A DNA stretch of 44,888 nucleotides from Acidobacteriota bacterium (GTDB lineage Bacteria; Acidobacteriota; UBA6911), in assembly GCA_016933615.1 (NCBI GenBank), contig JAFGAO010000185.1, positions 1 through 44,888 of the forward strand. The letters run 5' to 3'. The notes under the pieces were generated by a model. The model saw nothing but the letters and a program-made list of their open reading frames with translations. It made no database searches and was not told the origin of the DNA. A program made the position numbers and the translations under genes. The stretch's first letter is position 1; every line of letters begins with the position of its first letter. This document shows, one piece after another, positions 16,636 to 25,334 of the stretch.

Positions 16636-17379
16636 TCACGGTTCGCCGGTTTTCCGCTTTATGACGCCCCTTGAGGTGAGGTAGAAAGGCAGTTCGATCG
16701 CCTCCTCCATCCTCTTCCGGTATCCTTTTACGGGCCATTCCTTTTCTTGGAAATGGGCCAGGATGCGCCCGCGCACCCTGGGGCGGTCTTCCGAATCGAA
16801 AAAGAGCTCGAGCAGCGTCTCGCGCATCGACTCGTCTTCGCCCGCGGCCAGGTAATCGATCGCGGCGATGCATACGTCGTCATCCTCGTCTTTAAGGAAA
16901 CGCGCAACCGTATCGGAAACCTCCGCAAAAGCCTCTTCCGGCAGGTTTGCAATCAGGACCGTTTTCACCTGCGGCCACCGGGTATATCCGGACGAAAAGC
17001 CCGCAAGCAGATCCAGGAGGCGCTTCCGGAACTCCTCCGGGGACAGTATCCTGCCCAGGGCCTGAACCGGGAAAGTGACATCCGGCTCCGAGCGGATAAA
17101 TTTCAGGATCGGATCCGAGACAACCATTCCCATTTCCACCAGGAGACGCACCGTATACTGCTTCTCCTCCAGGTCCATGCTCGCCTGAGGCGTTTGTATC
17201 GTAAACCGGCGCAGCAGCGCGGAGGCGGCTTCAGGCGTTTTCCACCCCGCCAGCCTCTCCATCGCGGCAACCCGGGCAGCGGCCTCGCCGTGAATCTGCG
17301 TCGCCTGCTTCATGGCCCGCCGCACCTGCTTCTCGGTCGGGCCGGCGCCGCCGGAAAAAAGTCTGCTAAGAAATTTCAT
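16636..17379 (-). CDS. HEAT-repeat protein
   Basis: A 247-aa all-helical protein without signal peptide. Helical-hairpin repeats of about 30-40 residues are visible, for example AARVAAMERLAGWKTPEAASALLRRF, SDTVARFLKDEDDDVCIAAIDYLAAGED and RETLLELFFDSEDRPRVRGRILAHF, each with the Asp/Glu turn and buried Ala/Leu pattern of PBS-lyase HEAT-like repeats. Such proteins are scaffolds for protein-protein contacts; the partner is unknown. It is transcribed divergently from tssK with 147 bp between the start codons, so regulation could be shared with the type VI cluster, but this is only positional inference. No ribosome site is obvious before the ATG at 17379. Confidence 0.75.
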   Translation of the reverse strand: MKFLSRLFSGGAGPTEKQVRRAMKQATQIHGEAAARVAAMERLAGWKTPEAASALLRRFTIQTPQASMDLEEKQYTVRLLVEMGMVVSDPILKFIRSEPDVTFPVQALGRILSPEEFRKRLLDLLAGFSSGYTRWPQVKTVLIANLPEEAFAEVSDTVARFLKDEDDDVCIAAIDYLAAGEDESMRETLLELFFDSEDRPRVRGRILAHFQEKEWPVKGYRKRMEEAIELPFYLTSRGVIKRKTGEP

Positions 17380-17445
17380 AACAATTATTTAATAACACAA
17401 ACGTTTCGGTCCTTCATAGTATTTACAAGACCGGACGGAAATGTC

Positions 17446-17482
17446 TTGCTCCGGCACCGGGTGGCAGAGTATAGTTTACTAT
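17446..17482 (+). promoter_or_regulatory. Candidate promoter of the type VI operon with overlapping dyad
   Basis: TTGCTC (17446-17451), an 18-bp spacer and TATAGT (17470-17475) lie 50 bp upstream of the tssK start. The -10 overlaps a short dyad ATAGT-TT-ACTAT (17471-17482), a possible operator. The -35 is weak. No convincing sigma54 box was seen here. Confidence 0.35.
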
Positions 17483-17526
17483 CAATTTCATAATAATTTA
17501 GGGGTTTTGATCGAGGGGGTTGTGAT

Positions 17527-18897
17527 ATGCGGATGAGCTCCAAAATCCTATGGTCCGAGGGAATGTTCCTCTCCCCTCATCATTTCCAGCAATGGGAGGA
17601 GTACCAGGAACAGGCCCTGGATTTCCGCCTGAAGTCCCTTGCACCCTATAACTGGGGCTTCACCGATCTCGAAATCAACCGTGAAGGTCTTGCCAATGGA
17701 CATTTCTCCGTTTTGAAATGCAGCGGTCTTTTCCCCGACGGGACCGCGTTCAATATTCCCCAGGCCGACCCTCCCGTCCCGTCACGAATTTTCCGGGAAT
17801 TCCTGGACCCCTCCGTTCAAACGCTGGATGTCTTTCTGGCAATCCCCACTAAAAGACCGGCATCCGGGAACCTTTCTTCGGATTCCGGCGATGCCGCAGA
17901 GCACACCCGTTACAGCAGAGATTCCATCCATGTATTGGACCAGAATACGGGGGAGAACGAAATCGAGATCCATGTAGCGAAAAAGAACCTGCACTTGATT
18001 TTCAGCGGAGAATCGCTGGGCGACTACGAGCATATCCAGATCGCCAGGCTGAAGCAGGAAAGTGACGGGGCCGTTGTTCTGGACGAAACCTTTATTCCGC
18101 CATCCATTTATATAGCGTGTTCCCCCGTACTGAGAAACATGGTACTCCGGCTGTCCGAAGTGCTTCACGCCAAGAGCGCATCGCTTTGCGAGGAGCGCAG
18201 CCAAAGGACTGCGGGCAGGGTGGAATTCAGCAGTTCCGACCTGGGCAACTTCTGGCTCCTCCATACGGTGAACTCGTTCATACCGATTCTGGATCATTAC
18301 AACCGGGCCCCGCAGATACACCCGGAGGTCCTCTTCACTTCCCTGGCGCAGCTGGCGGGAGCCCTGACCACTTTTTCTCCCACCATACGGCCCGGCGATT
18401 TACCCGGCTACGACCACGTGAATCCGTCGAAAACATTTGCCGGCCTGGAAGAAAACATACAGCAGCTTCTCAAGGCGGTGGTCCCGACAGGTGCGCTGCA
18501 GATACCTCTTGAAAAAGAAAGCGAATCCAAGTTCTCCGCCGGCATCGCTTCCGATCAGCTGCTTTCCGACTCCCAGATCTTTCTTGCCGCCCGAGCGGAC
18601 CTGCCGGACAGCCAGCTGATCGAGGAATTGCCGAGGCAGGCCAAAATCAGCTCGACGGACCAGATCAACTCCCTCCTGGGTCTCGCGTTACCGGGCGTCC
18701 TTCTCAGGCACCGCACCACACCCCCTGCTCCGCTACGGGTAAAGCTCGGATATCAATACTTCCGCTTCGAAGTGCGCGAAGACGCGGAAAGCCGCAGGCA
18801 CTGGGATGCCATCTGCAGATCGAGGACGCTCGCGATCCGGGTCCCGGGACAGCGCTTTCCCGGCCTGAAGCTCGAACTCTGGTCCATAAAGGAATAG
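17527..18897 (+). CDS. tssK: Type VI secretion baseplate protein TssK
   Basis: A 456-aa TssK. In known systems TssK trimers sit in the baseplate and tie it to the TssL/TssM membrane complex. The family N-terminus is clear: KILWSEGMFLSPHHFQQWEEY, followed by NWGFTDLEINREGLANGHF and SGLFPDGTAFNIP. The receptor-binding C-terminal part includes LLRHRTTPPAPLRVKLGYQYF and IRVPGQRFPGLKLELWSI. Length is normal for the family. It is the first gene of the rightward type VI array, with a G-rich stretch (GAGGGGG) about 8 bp before the ATG; a second Met two codons later is possible. tssL follows after 25 bp. Confidence 0.96.
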   Translation: MRMSSKILWSEGMFLSPHHFQQWEEYQEQALDFRLKSLAPYNWGFTDLEINREGLANGHFSVLKCSGLFPDGTAFNIPQADPPVPSRIFREFLDPSVQTLDVFLAIPTKRPASGNLSSDSGDAAEHTRYSRDSIHVLDQNTGENEIEIHVAKKNLHLIFSGESLGDYEHIQIARLKQESDGAVVLDETFIPPSIYIACSPVLRNMVLRLSEVLHAKSASLCEERSQRTAGRVEFSSSDLGNFWLLHTVNSFIPILDHYNRAPQIHPEVLFTSLAQLAGALTTFSPTIRPGDLPGYDHVNPSKTFAGLEENIQQLLKAVVPTGALQIPLEKESESKFSAGIASDQLLSDSQIFLAARADLPDSQLIEELPRQAKISSTDQINSLLGLALPGVLLRHRTTPPAPLRVKLGYQYFRFEVREDAESRRHWDAICRSRTLAIRVPGQRFPGLKLELWSIKE

Positions 18898-18922
18898 GCC
18901 CGTATTTATGCAGGAGGCTTTG

Positions 18923-19879
18923 ATGGCGGAATCTCTTACAACACCGACTCTGGCGGAACTGTCCGACGACATTCTCCTGCTGGTACTGAATTTCCGCGAA
19001 AGATCGGATTCCATGGATTTCAATACCTTACACGGGGGCTTTCTTACGCTTTTCGAAGATTTCGGCCGGAAAGCAAAGGCTCATAAATTCGAGCCGGAGA
19101 ATATCAACGACGCCAGGTTTGCCCTGGCGGCTTTTGTAGACGAAGCCGTCCTGCGCTCGCATTGGCCGGGGAAAGAACAATGGGCCGACAATCCGCTTCA
19201 GCTCCAGCTGTTTGAAACTTATGTGGCCGGAGAGATTTTCTTCGAAAAACTGGAGGCTATCAGAACACGCGGGGAGCCCGCGGTCGAAGTTCTTGAAATT
19301 TATTACCTGTGCCTTACCTTGGGTTTCGAGGGCAAATACGGGATAGAGGGAAGCGAACGGCTCGCGGCTCTGGCAAAAATGCTCCATGACGAACTGGGAC
19401 GCTTCCGGCCGATGAATCCGGAAGGAGTGTCGCCTCACTGGAAGGTCGTCGACGGTCCGGCGCATGAATCGAGCAGGGTGCCTCGATGGCTTCTTTATTC
19501 GAGCGCAGCCGTCATAGCTGCCTGCATCTTGATTTACCTTGTTTTTTTCATCGGCATCCGGTCTGCGGCAGGGGATCTGCAGCATGATCGAAACGCACAG
19601 ATATTCATTCCAACTAAATTTAAGGCTTATGGCCGAGCGACCCCGGGAGGCCCAGCCGTCGCGGCGAACGTTGATGATCGGAGCGCACCGGGGTCGGGAT
19701 CGGAATCGCTATCGGTATCGGTATCGGGGGGTTTGCATATATGTTTAAAAAGACAGTATCCCTGTTTTGAGATCGACACCGATACCGGGCCCCGGTTGGC
19801 GGGGCAAGCCGAAACCACACCTTACAGGCGGGATCGATTACCAAAAACAAATGAAATAATTAGGTTTATCTTATGTTAA
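18923..19879 (+). CDS. tssL: Type VI secretion inner-membrane protein TssL (DotU family) with unusual C-terminal tail
   Basis: A 318-aa TssL. The cytoplasmic DotU domain (about residues 1-180) shows DILLLVLNFRER, ARFALAAFVDEAVL and the ETYVAGEIFFEKL and LCLTLGFEGKYG segments. One transmembrane helix (LLYSSAAVIAACILIYLVFFIGI, about 190-212) follows, as usual. DotU-type TssL proteins normally stop soon after this helix or carry a peptidoglycan-binding domain. Here about 100 extra residues follow with no recognised domain, and part of them (about 255-292) is encoded by a hexamer-repeat palindromic element. The start at 18923 has AGGAGG 5 bp upstream; an ATG at 18908 overlaps that site and was rejected. 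The stop overlaps the tssM start by 7 bp. Confidence 0.92.
   Translation: MAESLTTPTLAELSDDILLLVLNFRERSDSMDFNTLHGGFLTLFEDFGRKAKAHKFEPENINDARFALAAFVDEAVLRSHWPGKEQWADNPLQLQLFETYVAGEIFFEKLEAIRTRGEPAVEVLEIYYLCLTLGFEGKYGIEGSERLAALAKMLHDELGRFRPMNPEGVSPHWKVVDGPAHESSRVPRWLLYSSAAVIAACILIYLVFFIGIRSAAGDLQHDRNAQIFIPTKFKAYGRATPGGPAVAANVDDRSAPGSGSESLSVSVSGGLHICLKRQYPCFEIDTDTGPRLAGQAETTPYRRDRLPKTNEIIRFILC
19687..19796. repeat. Palindromic element with hexanucleotide tandem repeat inside tssL
   Basis: The 110-bp segment is bounded by ACCGGGG (19687-19693) and CCCCGGT (19790-19796), with imperfect pairing continuing inward. Next to the left arm are five tandem hexamers of the form GGNATC (19696-19725: GGGATC, GGAATC, GCTATC, GGTATC, GGTATC). 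The loop is AT-rich (TTTGCATATATGTTTAAAA). It has no coding signature of its own and passes in frame through the tssL tail. It resembles a dispersed non-autonomous repeat; the true borders may be wider. Confidence 0.6.
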
Positions 19880-22800
19880 AGGCTGTCTCTCCGCTCACAC
19901 GCTCCTGTATCCTTGCAATCATTCTAGCTTTGATCGGTGCGCTGTTGATCTTTTTCCTGGCTCCGCGCTTCGATTTGTCCGGGACCGCGACCATCCTTCT
20001 TGCGGCCGCCGTCCTGGCTGTCTGCCTTCTTATTGGGGCCGTTTATTTCCTGATACTTAAAAAGCGCGCCTCCGGGCCGGGCCGAAAGAAAGAAGCCCGA
20101 TACCGAGACGGGCATGATTTATCGGAACCGGCGGAAGCCGCACTCTTCGGCGAAAGCCTGGACAGGGCGATCCGATGGCTGAGAAAATCAAAAATGGCGG
20201 AATCGGGCGGCGACGCGATATACAACCTGCCCTGGTATCTTCTCGCGGGCTTTCAGGGCTCCGGGAAGTCCACCCTGATCGTGCAGTCGGGATTTAATTT
20301 TTCATATACGGATCCGAAAAAGTCTGCCGGCAGAATCGATTCCGGCCCCACGGCAAATTGCGACCTGTGGGTTGCCAACGAGGCATTATTCATCGATCCC
20401 TCAGGCAGGCACTTTGAGGGAAACCGCGATATGAATTCCTGCCTGAACATGCTGCGTCGGGTGAAGCAGCACCGGCCGCTGAAGCCCATAGACGGCATCA
20501 TCCTCCTCGTGGACACAGCCGATCTGTTCAGGCTGAACGATACCGACCTGAGAAACCGGGCCGACACGCTGCGCACTTTCCTGGACATGACCATGAACGA
20601 ATTCGGGATGGTCATTCCCATTTATCTGCTGTTGAACAAGTCCGACCTGATTGAAGGCTTTCAAGAGTTTTTCAGCAAGCCGGACGACAGGAAAAACCAG
20701 CTTCTCGGGGCCACCTTTACCAGGGAGCAATACGAAACGCAGCACCCGGAACAGGTCTTCCAGCAGGAATTCGAAAAAATATGCCGGGCCTCCCGCTCTT
20801 TCGCCATAGACCGATTCATCACCGAACCCGCCCGGTACCGGGAAAAGGCATTCCCCTTCCCGAAACAGCTTTCCCTGATGAAAGACCGTTTATCGGAATT
20901 TGTCGGGATTCTTTTCCAACACAGCCAGTTCCGGGAGAAACCCCTCTTTCGCGGTTTCTACTTCACCAGCGGCAGCCAGGGAGGATATCCCATTAATTTT
21001 GTCGCCGCTTCCCTGAATTCCAAAATCGGCATGCCTGCCGCAGCCGGACCGGATAACCCTCAGAAAACCGAAAGCTACTTCATCAACAACCTGTTGACCA
21101 AAGTTATTCTGCCGGACCGCAGGCTGGCGGGCCTTTCCGCCGCGGTAAAGCGGCGGCGCCTTGCGAAGCGAATGGCGCTGGCAGGGGCCCTGGGCATACT
21201 GCTTCCGCTGATCATCCTTTTCTTATTTTGGGGCGCGTACCGGGACAACCGCCGGCTGATAGAAACGGTCGAAACCGCGCGCGGCATCCCGGCCGAGAAC
21301 GGCAAGAGCACGGAAAACCTTTCGAACGTGTCGGCTCTGATGCAGAGTCTCGCGGCATTCGACTGCACGGGAGAATTCGACGTCTGCCGCTCCTCCGGCC
21401 GCAGTTTTCACTGGGGGCTGTACGCCGGGGAGGAAGCGGTCGCCGAAGCCCGGAGGGTCTATATCGAAAAGCTGAACCAGCTTTTCATGGACCAGATACT
21501 CAACGGAGACGCGGCTCTGGGACACAAGTTCAACGGCCTGAAAACCCGACTACGCGGCATTGCCGCCGCTGCAACAGGCGATGCCGGCCCGGAACCGGAT
21601 CCGGAGGAATTCGATCCCGGTACGGCCTACACGCTTTTAAAAACCGTCATGATGCTGTCGGACGAAACCAAGGCATCCGCGCCCTTCCTGGAGAAACAGC
21701 TGCGCGACTACTGGTTCCAGGGCGTGCAGGAGAAGGATCTGCCGCGGGCAAAAGAGCTGCTTGAATTCTACCTGCACCAGATGGGGGATCACCGCAACCA
21801 GGCTTACCGCCTCCCCGCAAGCCTGGCGGATCAGGAAACGGCCGAACGGATAAGGAAGATGCTCCTTGTTGTCGAACCGGATCTTTACTACTACAAAATC
21901 ATACGGGACGAGGGTGCGGACAACATAAACATCATCAACCTGACGGCCCTGGTCGGCGTTGAAAACAGCGGCCTGTTCGACGTGGGTACGGAAGTCGACG
22001 GAACCTACACCAAGGTCGGATGGGAACAGCTGGTCCGCAACAGAATATCCGAAATGAAAGCCGAGTATGAAACCGAGAGGAGCTGGGTTCTGGGCACCGT
22101 GCCGTCGGAACCGGGAAAGCTCCGGATCGACGAAAAGCTGGAGGAACATTATTTCCGCGAATATGGGGACAGCTGGTGGAACTTCCTCAAGAGCATCCAA
22201 ATCGTGCCTTTTTCAGGCTTCGACGACGCCTCCAGGAAGCTGGTCATTCTCAGCGATAACACCCAGTCTCCCATTCTGAAGCTCATCAAGGCCGCCTCTC
22301 AGAATACCTGGGGCCCCCCCGAAGAAACCGGCCCGAACATTAAGGGCCCGGGAAGCGCCCTGGAAAGAGAACCGGAGGCCAAGGCCCGGCTTGCCCAATC
22401 CTACGGGCCCCTTCACGACTTCGTTAAGGAGATCGAAGGCCAGGAATCTCCCGCAACCCGCTACCTCAAGACACTGAGCAACATGCAGGTGGTGGTCAAA
22501 TCCTTCCTGGACGCCGGTCAGCCGGCGGCTCAGATCCGGGAAATCGGAGGCGAAGCGGAAAACGCCCTGCGGATCACAAACGGGCTTCTGGTTAGTTTTG
22601 ACGCCAGGGCGCGCGAATCGATGGAGCCCCTTTTGAAACAGCCCATTCAAAATGTTTTGAGGCTCGTCGACAGGGCCACGCCCGTCGGGAAGGCGCAGGA
22701 GCGCAGGTCAACCCTGAGCGTGAGCGGCATCGTCCGCGACAAAGACAAGACCAGGGACGGAGTTGTCGTCGCACTGCTCGAATTATACGACAACAACGAT

Positions 22801-23037
22801 TATGAATCCGACAAGGAAATCATGCGGGCACAGACCAGCAACGGGGCCTTCCGGTTCCCGAATCCCGTAAATCCTGGAAAATACAAAATCTGTGCCAGCG
22901 AAAACAGCAAAGACTTTTACTGCGCCGATGTCCGTCTGGACCGGGGCAACGACGGCAAGGAGTTCGAACTCAAGCGTTCCCGTTCAAGGCTGGTATTCGG
23001 CGGCGGTCAAAGGCAGCTGCAATTGAATATTAAATAG
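19873..23037 (+). CDS. tssM: Type VI secretion membrane-complex protein TssM (IcmF) with atypical C-terminus
   Basis: A 1054-aa TssM. Two N-terminal helices (about residues 9-30 and 38-60) and a third near 430-450 (ALAGALGILLPLIILFLFW) fit the family. The cytoplasmic NTPase domain has Walker A GFQGSGKST (about residues 123-131) and the switch-like DGIILLVDTADLF and LLNKSDL motifs. The periplasmic part continues to about residue 940 (RESMEPLLKQPIQNVLRLVD). There the usual C-terminal region (the YPF/FF segment and the beta-domain that binds the lipoprotein TssJ) should begin, but I find instead about 110 residues (STLSVSGIVRDKD to the end) that read like a carboxypeptidase-regulatory/Ig-like beta sandwich, with GAFRFPNPVNPGKYKICA. 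The protein is correspondingly a little short. No tssJ is present. The ATG overlaps the tssL stop. Confidence 0.94.
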   Translation: MLKAVSPLTRSCILAIILALIGALLIFFLAPRFDLSGTATILLAAAVLAVCLLIGAVYFLILKKRASGPGRKKEARYRDGHDLSEPAEAALFGESLDRAIRWLRKSKMAESGGDAIYNLPWYLLAGFQGSGKSTLIVQSGFNFSYTDPKKSAGRIDSGPTANCDLWVANEALFIDPSGRHFEGNRDMNSCLNMLRRVKQHRPLKPIDGIILLVDTADLFRLNDTDLRNRADTLRTFLDMTMNEFGMVIPIYLLLNKSDLIEGFQEFFSKPDDRKNQLLGATFTREQYETQHPEQVFQQEFEKICRASRSFAIDRFITEPARYREKAFPFPKQLSLMKDRLSEFVGILFQHSQFREKPLFRGFYFTSGSQGGYPINFVAASLNSKIGMPAAAGPDNPQKTESYFINNLLTKVILPDRRLAGLSAAVKRRRLAKRMALAGALGILLPLIILFLFWGAYRDNRRLIETVETARGIPAENGKSTENLSNVSALMQSLAAFDCTGEFDVCRSSGRSFHWGLYAGEEAVAEARRVYIEKLNQLFMDQILNGDAALGHKFNGLKTRLRGIAAAATGDAGPEPDPEEFDPGTAYTLLKTVMMLSDETKASAPFLEKQLRDYWFQGVQEKDLPRAKELLEFYLHQMGDHRNQAYRLPASLADQETAERIRKMLLVVEPDLYYYKIIRDEGADNINIINLTALVGVENSGLFDVGTEVDGTYTKVGWEQLVRNRISEMKAEYETERSWVLGTVPSEPGKLRIDEKLEEHYFREYGDSWWNFLKSIQIVPFSGFDDASRKLVILSDNTQSPILKLIKAASQNTWGPPEETGPNIKGPGSALEREPEAKARLAQSYGPLHDFVKEIEGQESPATRYLKTLSNMQVVVKSFLDAGQPAAQIREIGGEAENALRITNGLLVSFDARARESMEPLLKQPIQNVLRLVDRATPVGKAQERRSTLSVSGIVRDKDKTRDGVVVALLELYDNNDYESDKEIMRAQTSNGAFRFPNPVNPGKYKICASENSKDFYCADVRLDRGNDGKEFELKRSRSRLVFGGGQRQLQLNIK

Positions 23038-23084
23038 CCATTGCAGAGGACAGCGCGGCGGCGCGGATAAGAGGCGAAAATACA

Positions 23085-24677
23085 TTGAGTGAAGATAAAG
23101 CGAGTTGGCGCGCGACAGGCGCTGCGCCGATAACGGCTGAAAACCCCGGAGGCCTATCGGCCCGATACGAACCCGAATACGAGCGGCTTCAGGCGGAAAT
23201 GCAGAAGCTGGAAAGCCTTTCAGGAGGTCCGGTCGACTGGAATCAGGTTGTTTCCCTGAGCGGGGAGATTCTCAGGAATAAGTCCAAGGACCTGCTCGTC
23301 GGCGGCTACCTGACCCTGGGACTTCTGGAGACGGAGGGGCTCGGCGGACTTTCCGGCGGCCTTGCCTGTCTCGAGGGCATGATCTCGGGCCACTGGGAGT
23401 CCCTGTTCCCGGAAGCCAAACGCATGCGGGCCCGGATCAACGCCCTGAACTGGCTTTCCGGAAAAGCGGGCTCCGCCGTTTCCCGCCGGGAACCGGGCCC
23501 GGAGGATCGCGAGGTTTTAAGCGCCTGCGGGGAAACGATACGGTCCCTCGAAACCCTGCTGGAAGAAAAAGCCAACCCTGAAGAGCCGGTCTTCGGAGAT
23601 CTTTATCGCCCGATTCAGGAACAGTTGAGCCGAATACCGGCCGCAAAGGCCGGCGCCGGCGAAGCGGCGCACAAGCCCCCGGTCGAAGCCGCGGCCGAGC
23701 CGCCCCCCGCTCCGGCTGTCGCAGCTGCCGAAACTCCGGGCAAGGTTGAGACCCGGGAAGACGCCAAACGCGCCCTGAAGGATGCTTTCGCTTCACTGAA
23801 AAAGGCCGCATCCTTTTTGCGAAACCAGGATCTTACGCAGCCCATGCCCTACCGGCTGATCCGTTTCGCGGCCTGGTCCGACCTGGAAGCGCCGCCGCCC
23901 GCGGAAAACGGGAAATCCCGCGTGCCGCCGCCGCCCGGCCAGCTCAGGGACCGGTTCCGTAAGCTCGGCGAACAGTCCGCGTGGAAAGAACTGGTGACGC
24001 AGGTCGAATCCAAAGTGACGGAGTTCCCCTTCTGGCTCGACCTGCACAGGATGTGCGACACGGCGCTTGCGGCGCTGGGCCCGGAATACTCCCGGGCCAG
24101 GAACGCATTGAAATCAGAGGCGGCGACGCTGCTGGAACGGCTGCCCGGGCTGGAGGGCATCGAGTTCTCGGACGGAACCCCGTTCGCGGACGAATCCACC
24201 CGGAACTGGATTTCGACCAGGCTCTTTCCCGAAAATGCCGGCCAGGGGGTGCAAGAGTCGGCCCCGGGCGCCGAAGACGACTTTCTGTCCGAGGTACGAA
24301 CCAGAAGCCGGCAACTGCTCCTGGACGGGGATGCCAAAGCCGCATTGGGACTGGTGCAGGAATCCGCACACGCGGCCGCAACAGGGCGCCGGAGGTTCCT
24401 GGCCCGAATGGAACTGGCGAGCCTCTGCATAGAAACCGGCAACAGCAAAGCCGCCCTGGCGCATCTCGAAATGCTCGATGAACAGGTAATCCGCTATTCT
24501 CTTGACGTCTGGGAACCTCTAATGGCTTCACAGGTTTTACAGCTCTACTTCCGCACGCTGAATAAAACCCTGAGAGAAACAAAAAATCCCGACCCGGAAT
24601 TATCAAGACGTGCGGATTCAGTGTACGGGCGTTTATGCAGGTTGGATGTACTGGCGGGTCTGAATGCGATAAAATAG
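23085..24677 (+). CDS. tssA: Type VI secretion sheath-assembly cap protein TssA
   Basis: A 530-aa TssA. The ImpA N-terminal domain (about residues 25-140) is seen in ARYEPEYERLQAEMQKLES, NKSKDLLVGGYLTLGLLE and GMISGHWESLFPEAKRMRARINALNWL. A Pro/Ala-rich linker (about 195-220) and a VasJ-like C-terminal helical region (MPYRLIRFAAWSDLE; WLDLHRMCDTALAALGPEY; LDVWEPLMASQVLQLYF) follow. The long C-terminus suggests the long TssA class that caps and primes tail-sheath polymerisation. The start codon is TTG at 23085 with GAGGCG about 8 bp upstream; no ATG is nearer to the conserved domain. It is 47 bp downstream of tssM. Confidence 0.9.
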   Translation: MSEDKASWRATGAAPITAENPGGLSARYEPEYERLQAEMQKLESLSGGPVDWNQVVSLSGEILRNKSKDLLVGGYLTLGLLETEGLGGLSGGLACLEGMISGHWESLFPEAKRMRARINALNWLSGKAGSAVSRREPGPEDREVLSACGETIRSLETLLEEKANPEEPVFGDLYRPIQEQLSRIPAAKAGAGEAAHKPPVEAAAEPPPAPAVAAAETPGKVETREDAKRALKDAFASLKKAASFLRNQDLTQPMPYRLIRFAAWSDLEAPPPAENGKSRVPPPPGQLRDRFRKLGEQSAWKELVTQVESKVTEFPFWLDLHRMCDTALAALGPEYSRARNALKSEAATLLERLPGLEGIEFSDGTPFADESTRNWISTRLFPENAGQGVQESAPGAEDDFLSEVRTRSRQLLLDGDAKAALGLVQESAHAAATGRRRFLARMELASLCIETGNSKAALAHLEMLDEQVIRYSLDVWEPLMASQVLQLYFRTLNKTLRETKNPDPELSRRADSVYGRLCRLDVLAGLNAIK

Positions 24678-24769
24678 GAGCATTCTTGGTTGTCGGACCG
24701 GCCCGCTCCAATGCTTTTTCCAGCCCTGCCGCTTGAAGGAACGGCGGGCGCCGACCATAGGAGAAAACC

Positions 24770-25276
24770 ATGGCAAAGGAATCGTCAGTAGCTCCGAAGG
24801 AGCGCGTCAATATCGTCTACAAACCCGCAACCGGAGGCGCCAAGGAAGAAAAAGAGCTGCCTTTGAAGTTGCTGATGCTGGGAGATTACACCCTGCGGGA
24901 AGAGGAGGGTCTGCTGGAAGACCGGAAGCCGATCAGCATCGACAAGGACAACTTCGACGAGGTGATGCGAAGCCAGGGATTAAGCCTGACCCTGGATGTC
25001 CCGAACAAGCTGGCCGCCCCGGAAGAGAGCGGGGAAGAGCGGAAGTTGACCGCGAAACTGGAATTCAAAACGATGAAGGATTTCAATCCCGCAGCGATCG
25101 CTCGACAAGTGCCCGAACTGAACCAGCTCCTGGAGCTGAGAGCGGCCCTGACCGCGCTGAAAGGGCCTCTGGGCAATCTTCCCGCTTTCCGAAAAAAAAT
25201 TGAAAGCATCATTGCCGATACGGAAACCCGGGAAAAGCTGCTCCGGGAACTCGGATCCGATAAGGAGCCGGAATAA
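24770..25276 (+). CDS. tssB: Type VI contractile sheath small subunit TssB
   Basis: A 168-aa TssB (VipA/ImpB family). It pairs with TssC to form the sheath that contracts around the Hcp tube. Conserved features: RVNIVYKPATGGAKEEKELPLKLLMLGDYT near the start, ISIDKDNFDEVM, the LEFKTMKDFNPAAIARQVPEL block and the LLELRAALTALKGPLGN helix. Length is normal. It starts 92 bp after tssA; the gap between holds no gene. tssC starts 58 bp downstream. Confidence 0.96.
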   Translation: MAKESSVAPKERVNIVYKPATGGAKEEKELPLKLLMLGDYTLREEEGLLEDRKPISIDKDNFDEVMRSQGLSLTLDVPNKLAAPEESGEERKLTAKLEFKTMKDFNPAAIARQVPELNQLLELRAALTALKGPLGNLPAFRKKIESIIADTETREKLLRELGSDKEPE

Positions 25277-25334
25277 TGTTCATCGAGCCCCGAAGACATC
25301 ACCAAATTCCCAGACCAGTCAAGGAGGGAGCATA

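Noticed and set aside
19620-19850. Minus-strand frame with PIPIPIAIPIPTP as a gene
   Set aside because: It is the reverse reading of the hexamer repeat, with no ribosome site or conserved domain.
25200-25334. N-terminal extension of TssC from 25200
   Set aside because: It overlaps the end of tssB, and the start at 25335 has a strong AAGGAGG site.
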